64,000 nt of DNA from Ramazzottius varieornatus. Taxonomy: Eukaryota; Tardigrada; Eutardigrada; Parachela; Ramazzottiidae. Made by a program: the position numbers and the translations under genes. Of the stretch, positions 10,735 to 20,925 are shown piece after piece (position 1 is the first letter of the stretch; every line of letters starts with the position of its first letter). The notes beneath the pieces are model-generated. The model did not search any database and was not told the DNA's origin. It worked only from the letters and a program-made list of their open reading frames with translations. Where the stretch lies: NCBI GenBank assembly GCA_001949185.1, contig BDGG01000001.1, positions 7,786,654 to 7,850,653 of the forward strand. Direction: 5' to 3'.

Positions 10735-12129
10735 AAGAAGCAGTCTTATGTACAGGAATATAACACATTCACAGGCAGACTGCCCGGTTTAACACTTTCA
10801 GCACGATCGTTTTCATGTTTGCAGAATACTACCGTCCTCTTTGTGTATACAGGAATTTTATTGGCTGGTACAGTGTTGCGGAGGCTGGTCCAACCAATAG
10901 GCAATTTTCGAAATTTCAAAATTCGGATAGTTGGCAGACCATGAACGCCAAATTTCAAAAGGGAGAACTGGTCGTCTTGATTCTCTTCTGACCGCACTGA
11001 TGACTACAAAATTTATCCCAGGCTCGGCTTCGATAGATAAGACTGTCCCGAGTGCTCCAGCTTTTTTCTAAGCGAATACCGTGCACGTGTCTCGCCCAAA
11101 TTTCACCAAAACCACCCGAAACCGTAGAAAAAATTCCCAGCGTGCTGGGGTTTTGCTGACCGCTGGTCATTAGTGTTGCTTTGGTGAGAAGACCGAGGTA
11201 CATGCAAACAAAAAGACCCAGACCCGAAAGACCAAAAGCTAAAACTGGGAGGTGAATAAAACTGAGTGATTGTATACACAAAGAGGACGGTCGTACGCAG
11301 AGTGTTAACATTGAACTGCTCCTGCATACAGAGATTTATTTGATACCTGTTATTTTAAACTTCCTTTATTGATTCAGTACGACCCGCAGTCTGACCGAGT
11401 ATAATTGTTATGCCATTAGAGTTCCCGAGAATTTCTGAAGATGGTAACTTCCGGGTCGGAAAATGTTGTCGAATGAAGCTATTACGGTGTCACTTCCGCC
11501 TCGGTTTCGCACACAACCTGTGAGCCACCGCGACATCGCCCATTGCTGCGTCCAGATGATCCCGCATGCCCAACTCAACTGTAACCGTGTTGGCCCAAGG
11601 TAACACTGTACACGCAAGACGAGAAATTATGGTACAGTAAAAAATATGGGACAGGCGGAAAGGACGGCGAAATGGAAATTCGACCGTAGAAAAGTGTCGA
11701 AAAATGTATTACTGTGAATCGGTCGCGTACGTACGTGCTCCCGTACCGCCGTAGCGAAAAGGCCTGTACCATAATTTCTCGTTCTGCGTGTACATTAATC
11801 ATCAAGATTCACGTTCGGCTTTTCACTGACGTACCATCACGGGACGACCATCATCTGAGACCATTGTTACTAGGCGGAAACGATCGAAACGAGTTATATG
11901 CCGATATTATAGTGACTACAACCGCCCACTCGACTTCGTATTCCAGGTTGTCTGTGCGCGAATCTTGAGGTAAGAGCAGAAAGGTCTTGAGGAAGTGTTT
12001 AAGCGAATGTAACATTTCCTGGAGGTTCTTTTCGTTACGAGTAGCTACAGCCTTCCCTGTGAGAAACCAGTCTTCGCGCAATAAGAGGTCGCTGGCTGCA
12101 TGCCGAAAAATGCAGTATGTTGGGGAGGT
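10735..12129. other. Intergenic region with one MITE
   Basis: 3' flanks of MMADHC and CCDC103. It contains the MITE at 11608-11793. The remaining frames (for example minus 10955-11311 and minus 11851-12081) lack family signal or splice support. Confidence 0.45.
11608..11793. mobile_element. MITE family M1, copy 1
   Basis: About 186 bp with terminal inverted repeats: it opens GTACACGCAAGACGAGAAAT and closes with the near-complement ending TCTGCGTGTAC. Subterminal block CGTACGTACGTGCTCCCGTA is shared with copies at about 33640-33837 and 37990-38195. Confidence 0.75.
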
Positions 12130-12523
12130 CTATAGTTTGTTCAGTGGTGTCCATGGCATATTACTGGTTTTCGTAGAGCCTTCGGCCTTTTTGTGATCCT
12201 CTTTTGTCAAAGGTTTCAAATGAGCTAGATCGACAATCCTTCTGTGAATAGAACGTATCGGTAATATACCAGCTAGCATTACTCGTTGTATGAATAATTC
12301 TACGAAACGCTTACTTCGAAGAGCGACATAGATACTAGATTCGGTAGGGCAGTTTGAGTTGAACGTACTTGAACTCTTCATACGTAGCCGGATTTTGGGC
12401 ACTAGCTCGAAACTTTGCCTCATTACGGATCTTGTAATCTGTTTCACGCTGTATGGCATCCTCCATGTTCTGACGAAGTTTTGAAACGTCCAGCCAATAG
12501 TTTCCTCGGGCTGCGGCAGCCAT
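12130..12523 (-). CDS. CCDC103: CCDC103 (dynein arm assembly factor), short form
   Basis: CCDC103/DNAAF19 helps dock axonemal dynein arms. Exons 12369-12523 and 12130-12241, phase-consistent, 88 residues. The conserved N-terminal coiled region is complete: LDVSKLRQNMEDAIQRETDY, then KIRNEAKFRA, ATYEEFK, and across the splice IVDLAHLKPLTKED, parallel to YEEFRGIVLASHLKPL in vertebrates. The frame ends soon after NMPWTPL. The C-terminal RPAP3-like domain of the vertebrate protein (about 240 residues) is missing, either truly lost or on a downstream exon I could not find. The ATG at 12523 faces the FAM187 ATG at 12765, only 241 bp away. Confidence 0.75.
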
Positions 12524-12764
12524 CTTGCCTCGGGAAAAAAATGATATTTGCCAAGAAACTGCCACTCATGCCAAGAAACTGATGCCAAGAAACTGCCACT
12601 CATGGAGTTACTCAAAGACTTTTCGTTACCGTTACTACCACGGTACCGTCGACGCGTATCGTTACTAGGAGGATAATCGAAACGCGCTGAATAAACGCTG
12701 AAGAATGTAATCAGTTAGACTGTATAGTCTATTCCCACTTTCTGTTTGAGATCGGTTGCATATT
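12524..12764. promoter_or_regulatory. Shared bidirectional promoter interval with direct repeats
   Basis: The 241-bp gap between the CCDC103 and FAM187 start codons must hold both 5' UTRs and promoters. Next to CCDC103, near 12553-12602, the motif TGCCAAGAAACTG occurs three times, two of them within the longer repeat TGCCAAGAAACTGCCACTCATG. Confidence 0.5.
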
Positions 12765-15700
12765 ATGATGAAGTTCTTCCTTCTGTTTCTGTTTCTCGTA
12801 ATAGAGGGATCCGCTCGTTCGCATCTACTGCATCTACCGCATCGTAGAGACTACGTTTTGCAAAACGACTTCAGAAATGATTTGGATGAGGGAGCTGCCT
12901 TGTTCGATCGCAAAAACATTGGCAACGATGGCCCGAAGAAGTCTGAGAGGGAAGAATCCGAGGAGCAGAATCGACGTCGAGGACCCACTGCCAAGTACAA
13001 TCAGTCGGGATCGTACGAAGTCCGGCTCCATTACAACGAGTCGCTCGAGTTCTATCGTCGATCCAGACAGATGCAGCCACTGGTGGACGATTATCTAAAG
13101 TGCGTGAACGACTCGGCGCGACTGTACGAGAGAAGTGGGCGAATAACCAGCCGAGCCATGATGAAGTTGGTCGGACAGGATGTCGTACTGAAATGCCGTG
13201 ACTGGTAAGAGTTTTCCATATATGCTCGAGTGCTGCAAATCTGGAACATCGGCGAACGAACGCGGCAAGATCGTTTTACCAAGTGGCGCACGTTTTCACT
13301 GTTCTTGGCTGGAAGCGTGCGCCGCTTGGGAAACGATCTGAGGAAGTTCAGACGCTGGCGCACGTTTTTCTTCCATCGTCACATGCTGAGAGAGTGCGCC
13401 ACTTGGGAAGATCTAGACGATGTAGATGAGTTTCGTTTAATGGCTTCGTGTGGAATAGTGTGAATAAATATTTAGCCATTATCCAGGAAAGCAGTCTACC
13501 GTCGCCGGTGCGAAGATCACTGAAGTCCAGTGGCGGATGATCCCGTACAACGAGCCACACGACATTAACATCGTTTTCGACACAGAAAAGTTTGTCTTCG
13601 ATAACAAGACGTACGATCTGTCAGTCAGCGACCTGATGGTGTACGATGCCGCCCGGTACCGTTGTGTGGTCAACAAGGAAGTGGTCCGGGTGTACGATCT
13701 TCAGGTCGTCGAGAGTGACAAGACTGTCAAGGTTTGCTTTTTTTTGTCTGCCTCAAGACCAGTGTTGTTCCGATTATTGTAATACATAATTGAAAATGGC
13801 TGATTTTGTAGTGCTGGCAACGATACGGTATACCGATATCGTATCGAAATATATCGAATCTTTGCGATAAAAATACGGCAGATATCGTATCGAAGATATC
13901 GATATGAGACTCATATCAAGTAACACATTAAAATATTCGGCGATATCGTATTGCGGCATATCGATAAATTTTCGATATATCGTTATTTTGCTGAATGGCA
14001 AACTCGGCAATTATATCGCATTTACTAAAGACTACAGTTGATCTCAGGGCCTTGATTCCGGCCACGGTATGCCGAGCAGGCGAGCACGCTCCGGCCATTC
14101 GGTTCTGGTACTAATTCTACCCAGGTTTCCATGTATCTGAAGTCTTGGACTCTTGGTACTGCCACGTCTTTGCTGTATCCGACGCTTTCGATCTCACTAA
14201 TACTTTAAACGGAAATCGGCTTCTTGTGTTCTTGGCCTTGAACCAAGTGGAATTGTGAAAAAACTCTAATTGCAAAAATACCGATATATCGCTGCGATAT
14301 GATACGATATATCGAAAATACGGTATGGGAAGAATATCATATCGAAATATCGATACCGAATGAATATCGAAGACCGCGATAAAATACCTGCGGTTATTTT
14401 ATCGAAAAATATCGTATCGAATTTTATCGTATTTTTGCCAGCACTATAATTTTGGGCTCTTTGCAATTCAGATACAACAATTCAAATTGAGGACCTTTTG
14501 CCGACGTATTTCGATATTAATCGTGATTTAAATTCAAACGACAAATTATCAGAGTATTCTTATTTGTAATTCAAATCATACAAGGGCTTAATTGAAATAA
14601 GTATAAGCGGAATAAGACACTACGGTTGATTTAAATTGCGCATTAGTACCGCGAAATTCCGAGCTCAAGTGCGCCGGTTGAACAGCTGTTAGCGTCAAGC
14701 GCGCATCGCCAATTTGCCCCCGGACTATGACGCATTCATGAGCTGGCACATCGAGGCTTATTTTCGCAGTCTAGCTCTTACGATTCCGCATCATTGATCG
14801 TTGATTTAATGAGCCGATGAATTCGTGAAGCATCGCCGGAAGTGAGGCCGAAGAGTTGTGAGTGACTTTGTGACACATTCAGAATCCACCGCTAATGAGT
14901 GTTGTTCCACGTTTCCATACTGATATCTCAATCATGGTCAAGTATCAGAACAAGTGAAAGCGTAAGGCCGACACGCAGAAGATGGGTAAGAAGCCTTTCA
15001 CGAGCACGTCTCCCATAGAATCCATCGTGGACTTGACCACATCCTCTGCGAATTGCGTTCCTCCATCGTCACCATCCGCTACCAGTGAGCTGAGCATTTC
15101 TGCTAAAAGTCCAAACGTTTTAGCTGTAAATTTTGAGAAGTTCGCAGGGGCAAGGAAGAAGGACTCGCCAGTTTGGTATTTCTTCAAATAAAACGAAGAA
15201 GGCGATCATTCGACGGGCAGGGTTGTAGGCTGCTCGGAACAACTTACCGGCTGCTCTGCAGGAAACAGCAGAGCTCATCTGCAGGAGCATCCAGCAGCCT
15301 AAAAGGGACACCTCGAACTGCTGGCAAAACAGAAAGTTGAAAAGGAAAAAGATTTCGTTTCGGGCGTTTCCTTCAAACAAGTAACGCTCGTAGAGATGGC
15401 GCAATCAAGAAAGTCGTACGATAAAAATCATCCAAGGTAAATCGATTGATCGACTGATTCGGCCACTCCGATTTGCAAAATCTGGTTTCTGATTTTCATT
15501 TGAAGGCACGACAGTACACTCCAGAAAGCTGCTCTTTATGTTCGGCGGTCACCATACATGACGCTGAATGGGGTCGAAAACGAAAGCTTCCGCGACTGAT
15601 TCATCATCTGGACTACCGAGCGCCTTTATCGACACGTAGGACTGTACGCGGCTTCACAGACTCAACCGAGGAGCGACTTCAGGAAACCATTAAAGATCTG

Positions 15701-18700
15701 TTGAGGAATACCGGCCACATCTGTTTCACTACTGGTAAGCTCCATATTTTCTTTCGTTGTTTTTGGAATTCCAAATGTTGGATTTCCAATCTGTTTAGTC
15801 CTCGTAGATACTAGACCAAGAAAAGTATGACAGAAATATTCCTCGGGATCACCGCACGCTTCACCAACAGGAAGATTCTTGTCAGACATCACATAAAACT
15901 CAGCTGTGTGTCATTTCCGTCTCGCCACACGGTAGAAAACATCTACGTGTTGTTCAAACAAGAACTGACCAACTGGGGCATCAAGCCGCAGAACGTGTCG
16001 ATCGTCCAGACCGACAATGCTTCGAATATGGTGGCCGCGTTCAAGATGCATGACGCGAACCTTGACCAGTATGTCACCGAGGCGGATGAGCTCAAAGCAA
16101 TCGACGAGGCTATGCTGCAGTGCATGATGGACGAAGACGGCCCACCGGAGGATGACGAGGAAGCGGCGAAAACAGTAGAGGCGTTTGAGAAGTTCGAGGT
16201 GGAAGCTGGGAGCTTGTTTGAAGACTACAAGCGATATCCATGTTTCATACATACGTTGCAACTTATCGTAAAGCTGTTTAAGGATGGCGCGCCAATCAAA
16301 GCAGTAATGACGAAAGCACACAGTCGTATCACGGATTCTCTTGTCGAGTACTGCAACACCCGAGCTGACACGTCGTACGGGCTTTAAGCTAATTGCGGAG
16401 AATGAGACTCAGTGGTCGAGCACTTTGATGATGAATGAGGGATTGGCCAGAGTGCAGGCTGCAGTCGAGTCGATGATTGTGGTGGAGAAGATCGTGAAAG
16501 CCGATAATCTGACTGAAGGAGAATGGCGCGTATTGAAAGGAGTGGTCAAGTTCCTCGGGAAGTTCAAGCTGGTAAGAATCGCCTCTGATGCGAAAGGGCT
16601 GATCATACCACTATGTGATAGAGCCGGACGAACGCGCGCCAGAATTGATCTGTGCACCCGGATAAGATGCCTCGGGCACTGCATGATCGATGTAACTCGA
16701 CAGACGGACACTCCGTACGCTCATTATATTGCGACTGGAATACCAGCTTTACGGGCATACTATATTGAAATTACAAAATGTCGTCCTAATAGATCAAATA
16801 ATTTGAATTGCTGTCGAAAGCTGGATTCTGATTAATGGTAATCGTCAGTTCAGTAACGACGAACTACCGGCAATTCGAATTACGGCTACGCGAAGGATTT
16901 CGATTAATCGTAATAGTAATTCGAACTGCAAAAGTCGTATCGGAACAACACTGCTCAAGACTTTCTCTTTTCGACACGAAACCGATGCGCGGTTGGTCAG
17001 TCGAGAAGGCGAGGACAATTATTTTCTCGTAGGTTTTTGAGAACGAGGTTGATGGTTTGCTTCCTACTCCGCCCGATGAGCTGACGGAACACAATCTGCG
17101 ATTTTTCACGCATTGGGAAGACTGGGGAAGCTGTAACGAATGTGGGGTGAAATCGAGCAGGAGACGCATTGGCATTTGTATGGTTGAAGTAAGTATCACA
17201 AGTTCATAACAAGATCCGAACTTTTAGCCCAGATCGAACATAGAATATCGTAGGAAACAGCCAAATCGTGACGAAAAATAAAGCCTTTTCGGAATCTGTT
17301 GTAAAGCCATGATTGTCGTACACAGCACTCAATGCGATGTTGGAACCAAAGTGTTAAAGACGTTTCCTGCCTTTTTATTTTCACAGAAGATAAACTTTAG
17401 TTCTCCGATAAAGCCTGTCGATTATCCCACCTTCAACATGTACGGATGGGGACTTCCATGTCGCTCTCCGCTGATTCCAGCCAATTTTTCGGCAGAGTAC
17501 GCGGACTATCTGAGCCGGCCTAGCGAGATCCAGCTCGGACACTGCCAACAGCCCTGTCCGGTACCACCACCCATGGTAAATATGTTCGGCTTTCACGTTT
17601 CACGTCTGGCAGTGTCGGCACTTGAACTTGAGCCGTGTTGTCTTCTCTTGGCCAGGTCTTCATTACGGATTCCAAAGGGAAGATTATCGATCAGTTCGAG
17701 GGAACAGAAGGCGGTGTGTATTCGTTGGACTCTGGGCCGCCGCAATTACCAGCCATGGTTCATCGCGTCACCGCGTATGAGGAAGAAGGCGACCGCATTC
17801 GGATGATGTGTCCAAAGTAGGTTTGAATGCTTCATTTCCTGAGAAATTCCTGCATTATATGCCGGAAGAGTACACCGGTCTTCTGGCAGAGGTGCAAAGA
17901 AGTCCGTTAGGTGGCAGAATTGTTCCACGACTGTCAAGGGCGTACTGTGTCGACCAATCGATCCTTTCCACGTCGAGAAAAAGTCGCAAGGACGGATCGT
18001 GATCAACGTGGTCAACTCATTACTCATAAAGAAGATTACATTTTTTGACGTCGGAATTTACAGGTGAATTTGACCAGAAGAGATGTGGGCTGAAAAGCAG
18101 ATTCTGAGTTGGCATATGCTAAAACCAGGGCCTGGACTGGATCGGTGGATCCCTGTATCTGGATTCTGTATCTGGATTTCCCCTGGATCTGTACTCTGTA
18201 TCTGGACTGACGTACATTTTAAAAATTAAAAATACAATATGCAGCCGAAAATTTTCCGAATAATATTCTACAAAAATGGAATGTTGTCTCTGTACGTAAA
18301 TTCACATAACTACGCAGTAACGGCCACCGATGCAACTCGACCGGCTTATCACGCTCTTAGTGTTGAGACCGTGAAGGGCGCCAGTCTGCAACAGAACAAC
18401 AAAGCTGCAGGGAGATTTTTTACAGACAATGAAGTGAAGAAAAGAACTACGCGGAGCTGAGCCTGTCTGATCAGAAATCGATCCAGAACTCGGTCAAGTA
18501 TGCTATGGTGAAAGCGTACCCAGAGGTAGGAAAAAGAAAGACGGAAAGGAGAGGGGGAAGACGCGACAGACGCCCTGTCTACAACGGTTTGAGATTCATC
18601 TGAGACAGTTTTAAATATCTGGTAAAGTTTTTCTCTTCAATTTATCAATTATTATTTTCCTATTACCATTAATGTTTTATGGATCATACCCGTACCCCTC

Positions 18701-19143
18701 GTTTGAAAATTTATTCTGAATTTTCAGTTTTCTGAATTTCTGTCTGTCTTATTTAGGGATTTTTTTCGGTGGTTCCTTGTAAAAAAATTTTTGTCATTCA
18801 CCTGTCACCTCCGTTTTGAAATATGATAGTCCAGATACAGAGTACAGATCCAGGCGTAATCCAGATACAGGGATCCACCGATCCAGTCCAGGCCCTGGTT
18901 TTAGCATATGCCTTCTGAGTTTGAGCTGAGCGAAAGTGTATTCTTCACGATATTTTCTGTTTGATCTTTACTGTCGGTTTGTCCTGCAGCTGCTATTACG
19001 ATGGACGTTTGGTGGCCACCACCAAGCTCTTCGTGAACCCGCGACGAAACCGGAACCTGAAGAAAAACATTATGATCTTCGGCATTGTCATAGTCGCCAT
19101 GTTCTTCCTGGTAGCTATCATCTATCTCATACGGAACACGTGA
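12765..19143 (+). CDS. FAM187-family Ig-domain membrane protein
   Basis: Exons: 12765-13204, 13476-13731, 17033-17188, 17387-17575, 17656-17816, 17890-18063 and 18990-19143; all phases agree, 509 residues. A signal peptide (MMKFFLLFLFLVIEG) starts the protein. The first Ig-like domain runs from VVLKC to YDAARYRCVV (about residues 135-220). A cysteine motif WGSCNECG..RRIGIC follows, as in FAM187 where W..C..CG..G.QWR.G.C occurs. The second Ig-like domain runs from IRMMCP to FFDVGIYSCYYDGRL. A transmembrane helix (IMIFGIVIVAMFFLVAIIYL) and a short RNT tail end it. The function of FAM187 is unknown. Intron 2 (3.3 kb) holds nested hAT elements, intron 6 a Mutator-like MITE, intron 1 the palindromic repeat. 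CCDC103 is its head-to-head neighbour; in human FAM187A also sits at CCDC103. Confidence 0.8.
13272..13412. repeat. Intronic palindromic repeat, FAM187 intron 1
   Basis: Two hairpins: CCAAGTGGCGCACG with partner GCGTGCGCCGCTTGGGAAA, then TGGCGCACG with GAGTGCGCCACTTGGGAAG. The loop reads TTTTCACTGTTCTTGGCTGG. Confidence 0.85.
13809..14446. mobile_element. Nested non-autonomous hAT-like MITE
   Basis: About 638 bp with ends TAGTGCTGGCAA and TTGCCAGCACTA. Flanks are TGATTTTG (13801-13808) and TAATTTTG (14447-14454), a 7/8 match. The interior is two blocks of CGATATCGTATCGAAATATC-like palindromic repeats in opposite orientation (about 13825-13985 and 14280-14430) around a unique centre. Confidence 0.75.
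14982..16835 (+). pseudogene. Disabled hAT transposase with BED zinc finger
   Basis: The N-terminal part (14982-15420) reads into a BED-finger start KKDSPVWYFF and then hits a stop after one lysine. The following frame continues with cysteine/histidine residues and another stop. The catalytic part is the frame from about 15900 to 16387 (FKQELTNWGIKPQNVSIVQT, DNASNM, RYPCFIHTLQLIVK) and then, after a frame change near 16370, a frame to 16835 (ENETQWSSTLMMNEG, LKGVVKFLGKF). DNASNM and CFIHTLQL are typical of ZBED/hAT transposases. At least two stops and one frameshift show that it is dead. Confidence 0.8.
18111..18912. mobile_element. Mutator-like MITE with 55-bp perfect terminal inverted repeats
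   Basis: Left arm 18111-18165 starts GGCATATGCTAAAACCAGGG; right arm 18858-18912 is its exact reverse complement. The flanks share 9 bp, TTCTGAGTT (18102-18110 and 18913-18921). Long arms with a 9-bp duplication are typical of Mutator-like elements. It lies in FAM187 intron 6 and holds only a 73-codon frame at 18239-18460 with no recognisable domain. Confidence 0.85.
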
Positions 19144-19489
19144 AGACTCTGACGATGAGCCTGTGGACTTTGAATATTGGCTATTTTCTCCGTTGACTTT
19201 GTCTTTATTTCAAGATCAAGGTTCTCTGTCTTGCTGTGCCAGCTAATATCAAATACGGAATGTCGCACGACGACTCGCTTTTCGAGAGGATTTCGGTATT
19301 TTATATTTCCTTTCCTGCATTCTCAGCAGAAATTGAACTTTTAAATTTCGTTCTACACTGGTTCGCATGTGACGACTGTATAAAATCTGGCAGAATCGAC
19401 ATGATCTTTATTCGCTTTTTGAAGACCTTTGAGACATAGCGGATCAGGGAAACGTTCACCGACGATCCTTTCCTTTTCCATCATCAAAA
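19144..19489. other. Intergenic spacer
   Basis: 3' flank of FAM187 and promoter side of the Kazal gene. I see no feature. Confidence 0.4.
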
Positions 19490-20614
19490 ATGGACAAATT
19501 ATTGCTCCTGTTGGCAACCATCGTGGCCAGTATTGGTACGTTTCCTCCCCGAAATTTTACGTCTTACAGTTTACAAAAGTTGCTTTCTCGGAGACTGATG
19601 ACCCGTTGCTTGCAGTGTACACTACCGCGGACCTGGTCTGCGATTGTAGCGGGAAGTTGGGCACCCTTCCTGTGTGCGGGACGGATAACTTTACCTACCA
19701 TAACGCCTGTATCCTCAAGGAAGCCCAGCAAACCGACATCAGTAAGCGAATTTTGCCAGCTTCTAACAGCAGATCATTTTCCAAAATTGAAGTAAAAAGT
19801 TTAGAGCAAATTTCTTATCATATCCAAATTCAGACAAAAGATGCTCCATTTTTCTGCGTGGTTTTCAGAGCTGGGGAGGAGGTGTAGTGGAGAATGTCCC
19901 TGTCCAACGGATAAAGTACCCAGTAAGTGCTTGAAATGCGCACCTTATTCACTTCTGGCTTTCTACTACGGTTTCCACAGGTTTCTGTAACTCTGACTCT
20001 CTGAACGAAGACGAATTTCACGGATTCAGTGCTACCGACTTCGATGGGGACTTCGATCCAGCCCGCATGGTAGACATTATCGGTGTGGAGCATGCGCCAT
20101 ACGGCGAGGACCATCTGCGCCACATGTTCTTCAGCGGAATGGGTCGCGTCACCGCACGGCCCACTGCCAGTTCCAAACCCAACCCAAGCGCACCTTTACC
20201 CACCAGCAAGGTCTGCATGACCGATGGAAACACCCTGCCGAACATGAAAGTGGCGTACTGTCTGCTACGAACTACCCCGGACGCAGGTACGTGCACTTGC
20301 GAGCTTGGCAGATAAACCTGACATGTTTGGTTTTCCAAGTGGTGCACGTTGTTGATATTATTGGCCGCAGGTGTGCGCCACCTAGAAAAACGATCTCGTC
20401 GTTTCTGTTTGCCTACGTCCCATCCATATCCTCAATTCCCGTTCAGCGAAAATCTTTTAGTACTTGTTATCGTGGGAAACAAGTCGATTGTTTTATTGTA
20501 GAACTCGGCGTACGATGCCTTGGGGACTGCATGGACTGCGCGAAACAACCTCCATGTCCTGTCGAGAAGAAACCTGCACCAAAATTGAGGGCAGCGATAA
20601 CCTCAACGCACTGA
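19490..20614 (+). CDS. Secreted Kazal-type protein
   Basis: Exons 19490-19535, 19616-19741, 19869-19922, 19981-20286 and 20502-20614; phases agree; 214 residues. A signal peptide MDKLLLLLATIVASI is encoded by exon 1. The first domain is a Kazal inhibitor fold: CDC, then PVCGTDNFTYHNACILKEAQ with the ten-residue C-to-C spacing, then RRCSGECPC across a splice. A middle acidic region (DEFHGFSATDFDGDFDP) follows. The second half has VCMTDGNTLPNMKVAYCLL then RCLGDCMDC, which resembles a Kazal domain but with a longer C-to-C loop (14 residues), so it is probably degenerate. The likely role is extracellular serine-protease inhibition or matrix binding, as inferred from the fold. Intron 4 carries the palindromic repeat. 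Confidence 0.78.
20332..20400. repeat. Intronic palindromic repeat, Kazal gene intron 4
   Basis: One hairpin: TTTTCCAAGTGGTGCACG and GTGTGCGCCACCTAGAAAAA around a loop containing TATTATTGGCCG. Confidence 0.75.
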
Positions 20615-20925
20615 TCCACCCGGAAGTCTGTCAATCCGACAACTCATTTTCATATTTTTCTAAACAGCTCCCGCACGATGTAGAGACATACGCAAATCTC
20701 AACAGTTTTCCTTCAGTTTACTGTTATTCCATGCAGACTATGAAGATTAGAAAACAATCTCCCCTTTCTAAAATTCATTTGAGAGGTATTTATAATGTGG
20801 CACAAGAGATCTGGAGAATCAGGGAAATTAACAAGAACGACTACGAGAAAGTAACGCAAATACATAACGAGCGAAGCAACAGCGAGGGAGTTAATCAGAA
20901 ACCTTTCAAACTTCAGAACTGGATT
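20615..20925. other. Convergent spacer
   Basis: 3' flanks of the Kazal and CECR2-like genes. I see no feature. Confidence 0.4.

Larger units (their letters stand above)
13760..16953. mobile_element. hAT-type DNA transposon with perfect 8-bp target duplication
   Basis: The element opens CAGTGTTGTTCCGATT and closes ..TCGGAACAACACTG, its complement. It is flanked by the same 8 bp, CTCAAGAC, at 13752-13759 and 16954-16961. An 8-bp duplication and CAGTG ends are hAT hallmarks. Inside are a BED-finger remnant and a transposase remnant (plus strand), both disabled, and a second smaller hAT-like element. It sits in FAM187 intron 2. Confidence 0.88.

Noticed and set aside
15120-15404. Minus-strand 94-codon frame
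   Set aside because: It is antisense to the BED-finger part of the hAT element.
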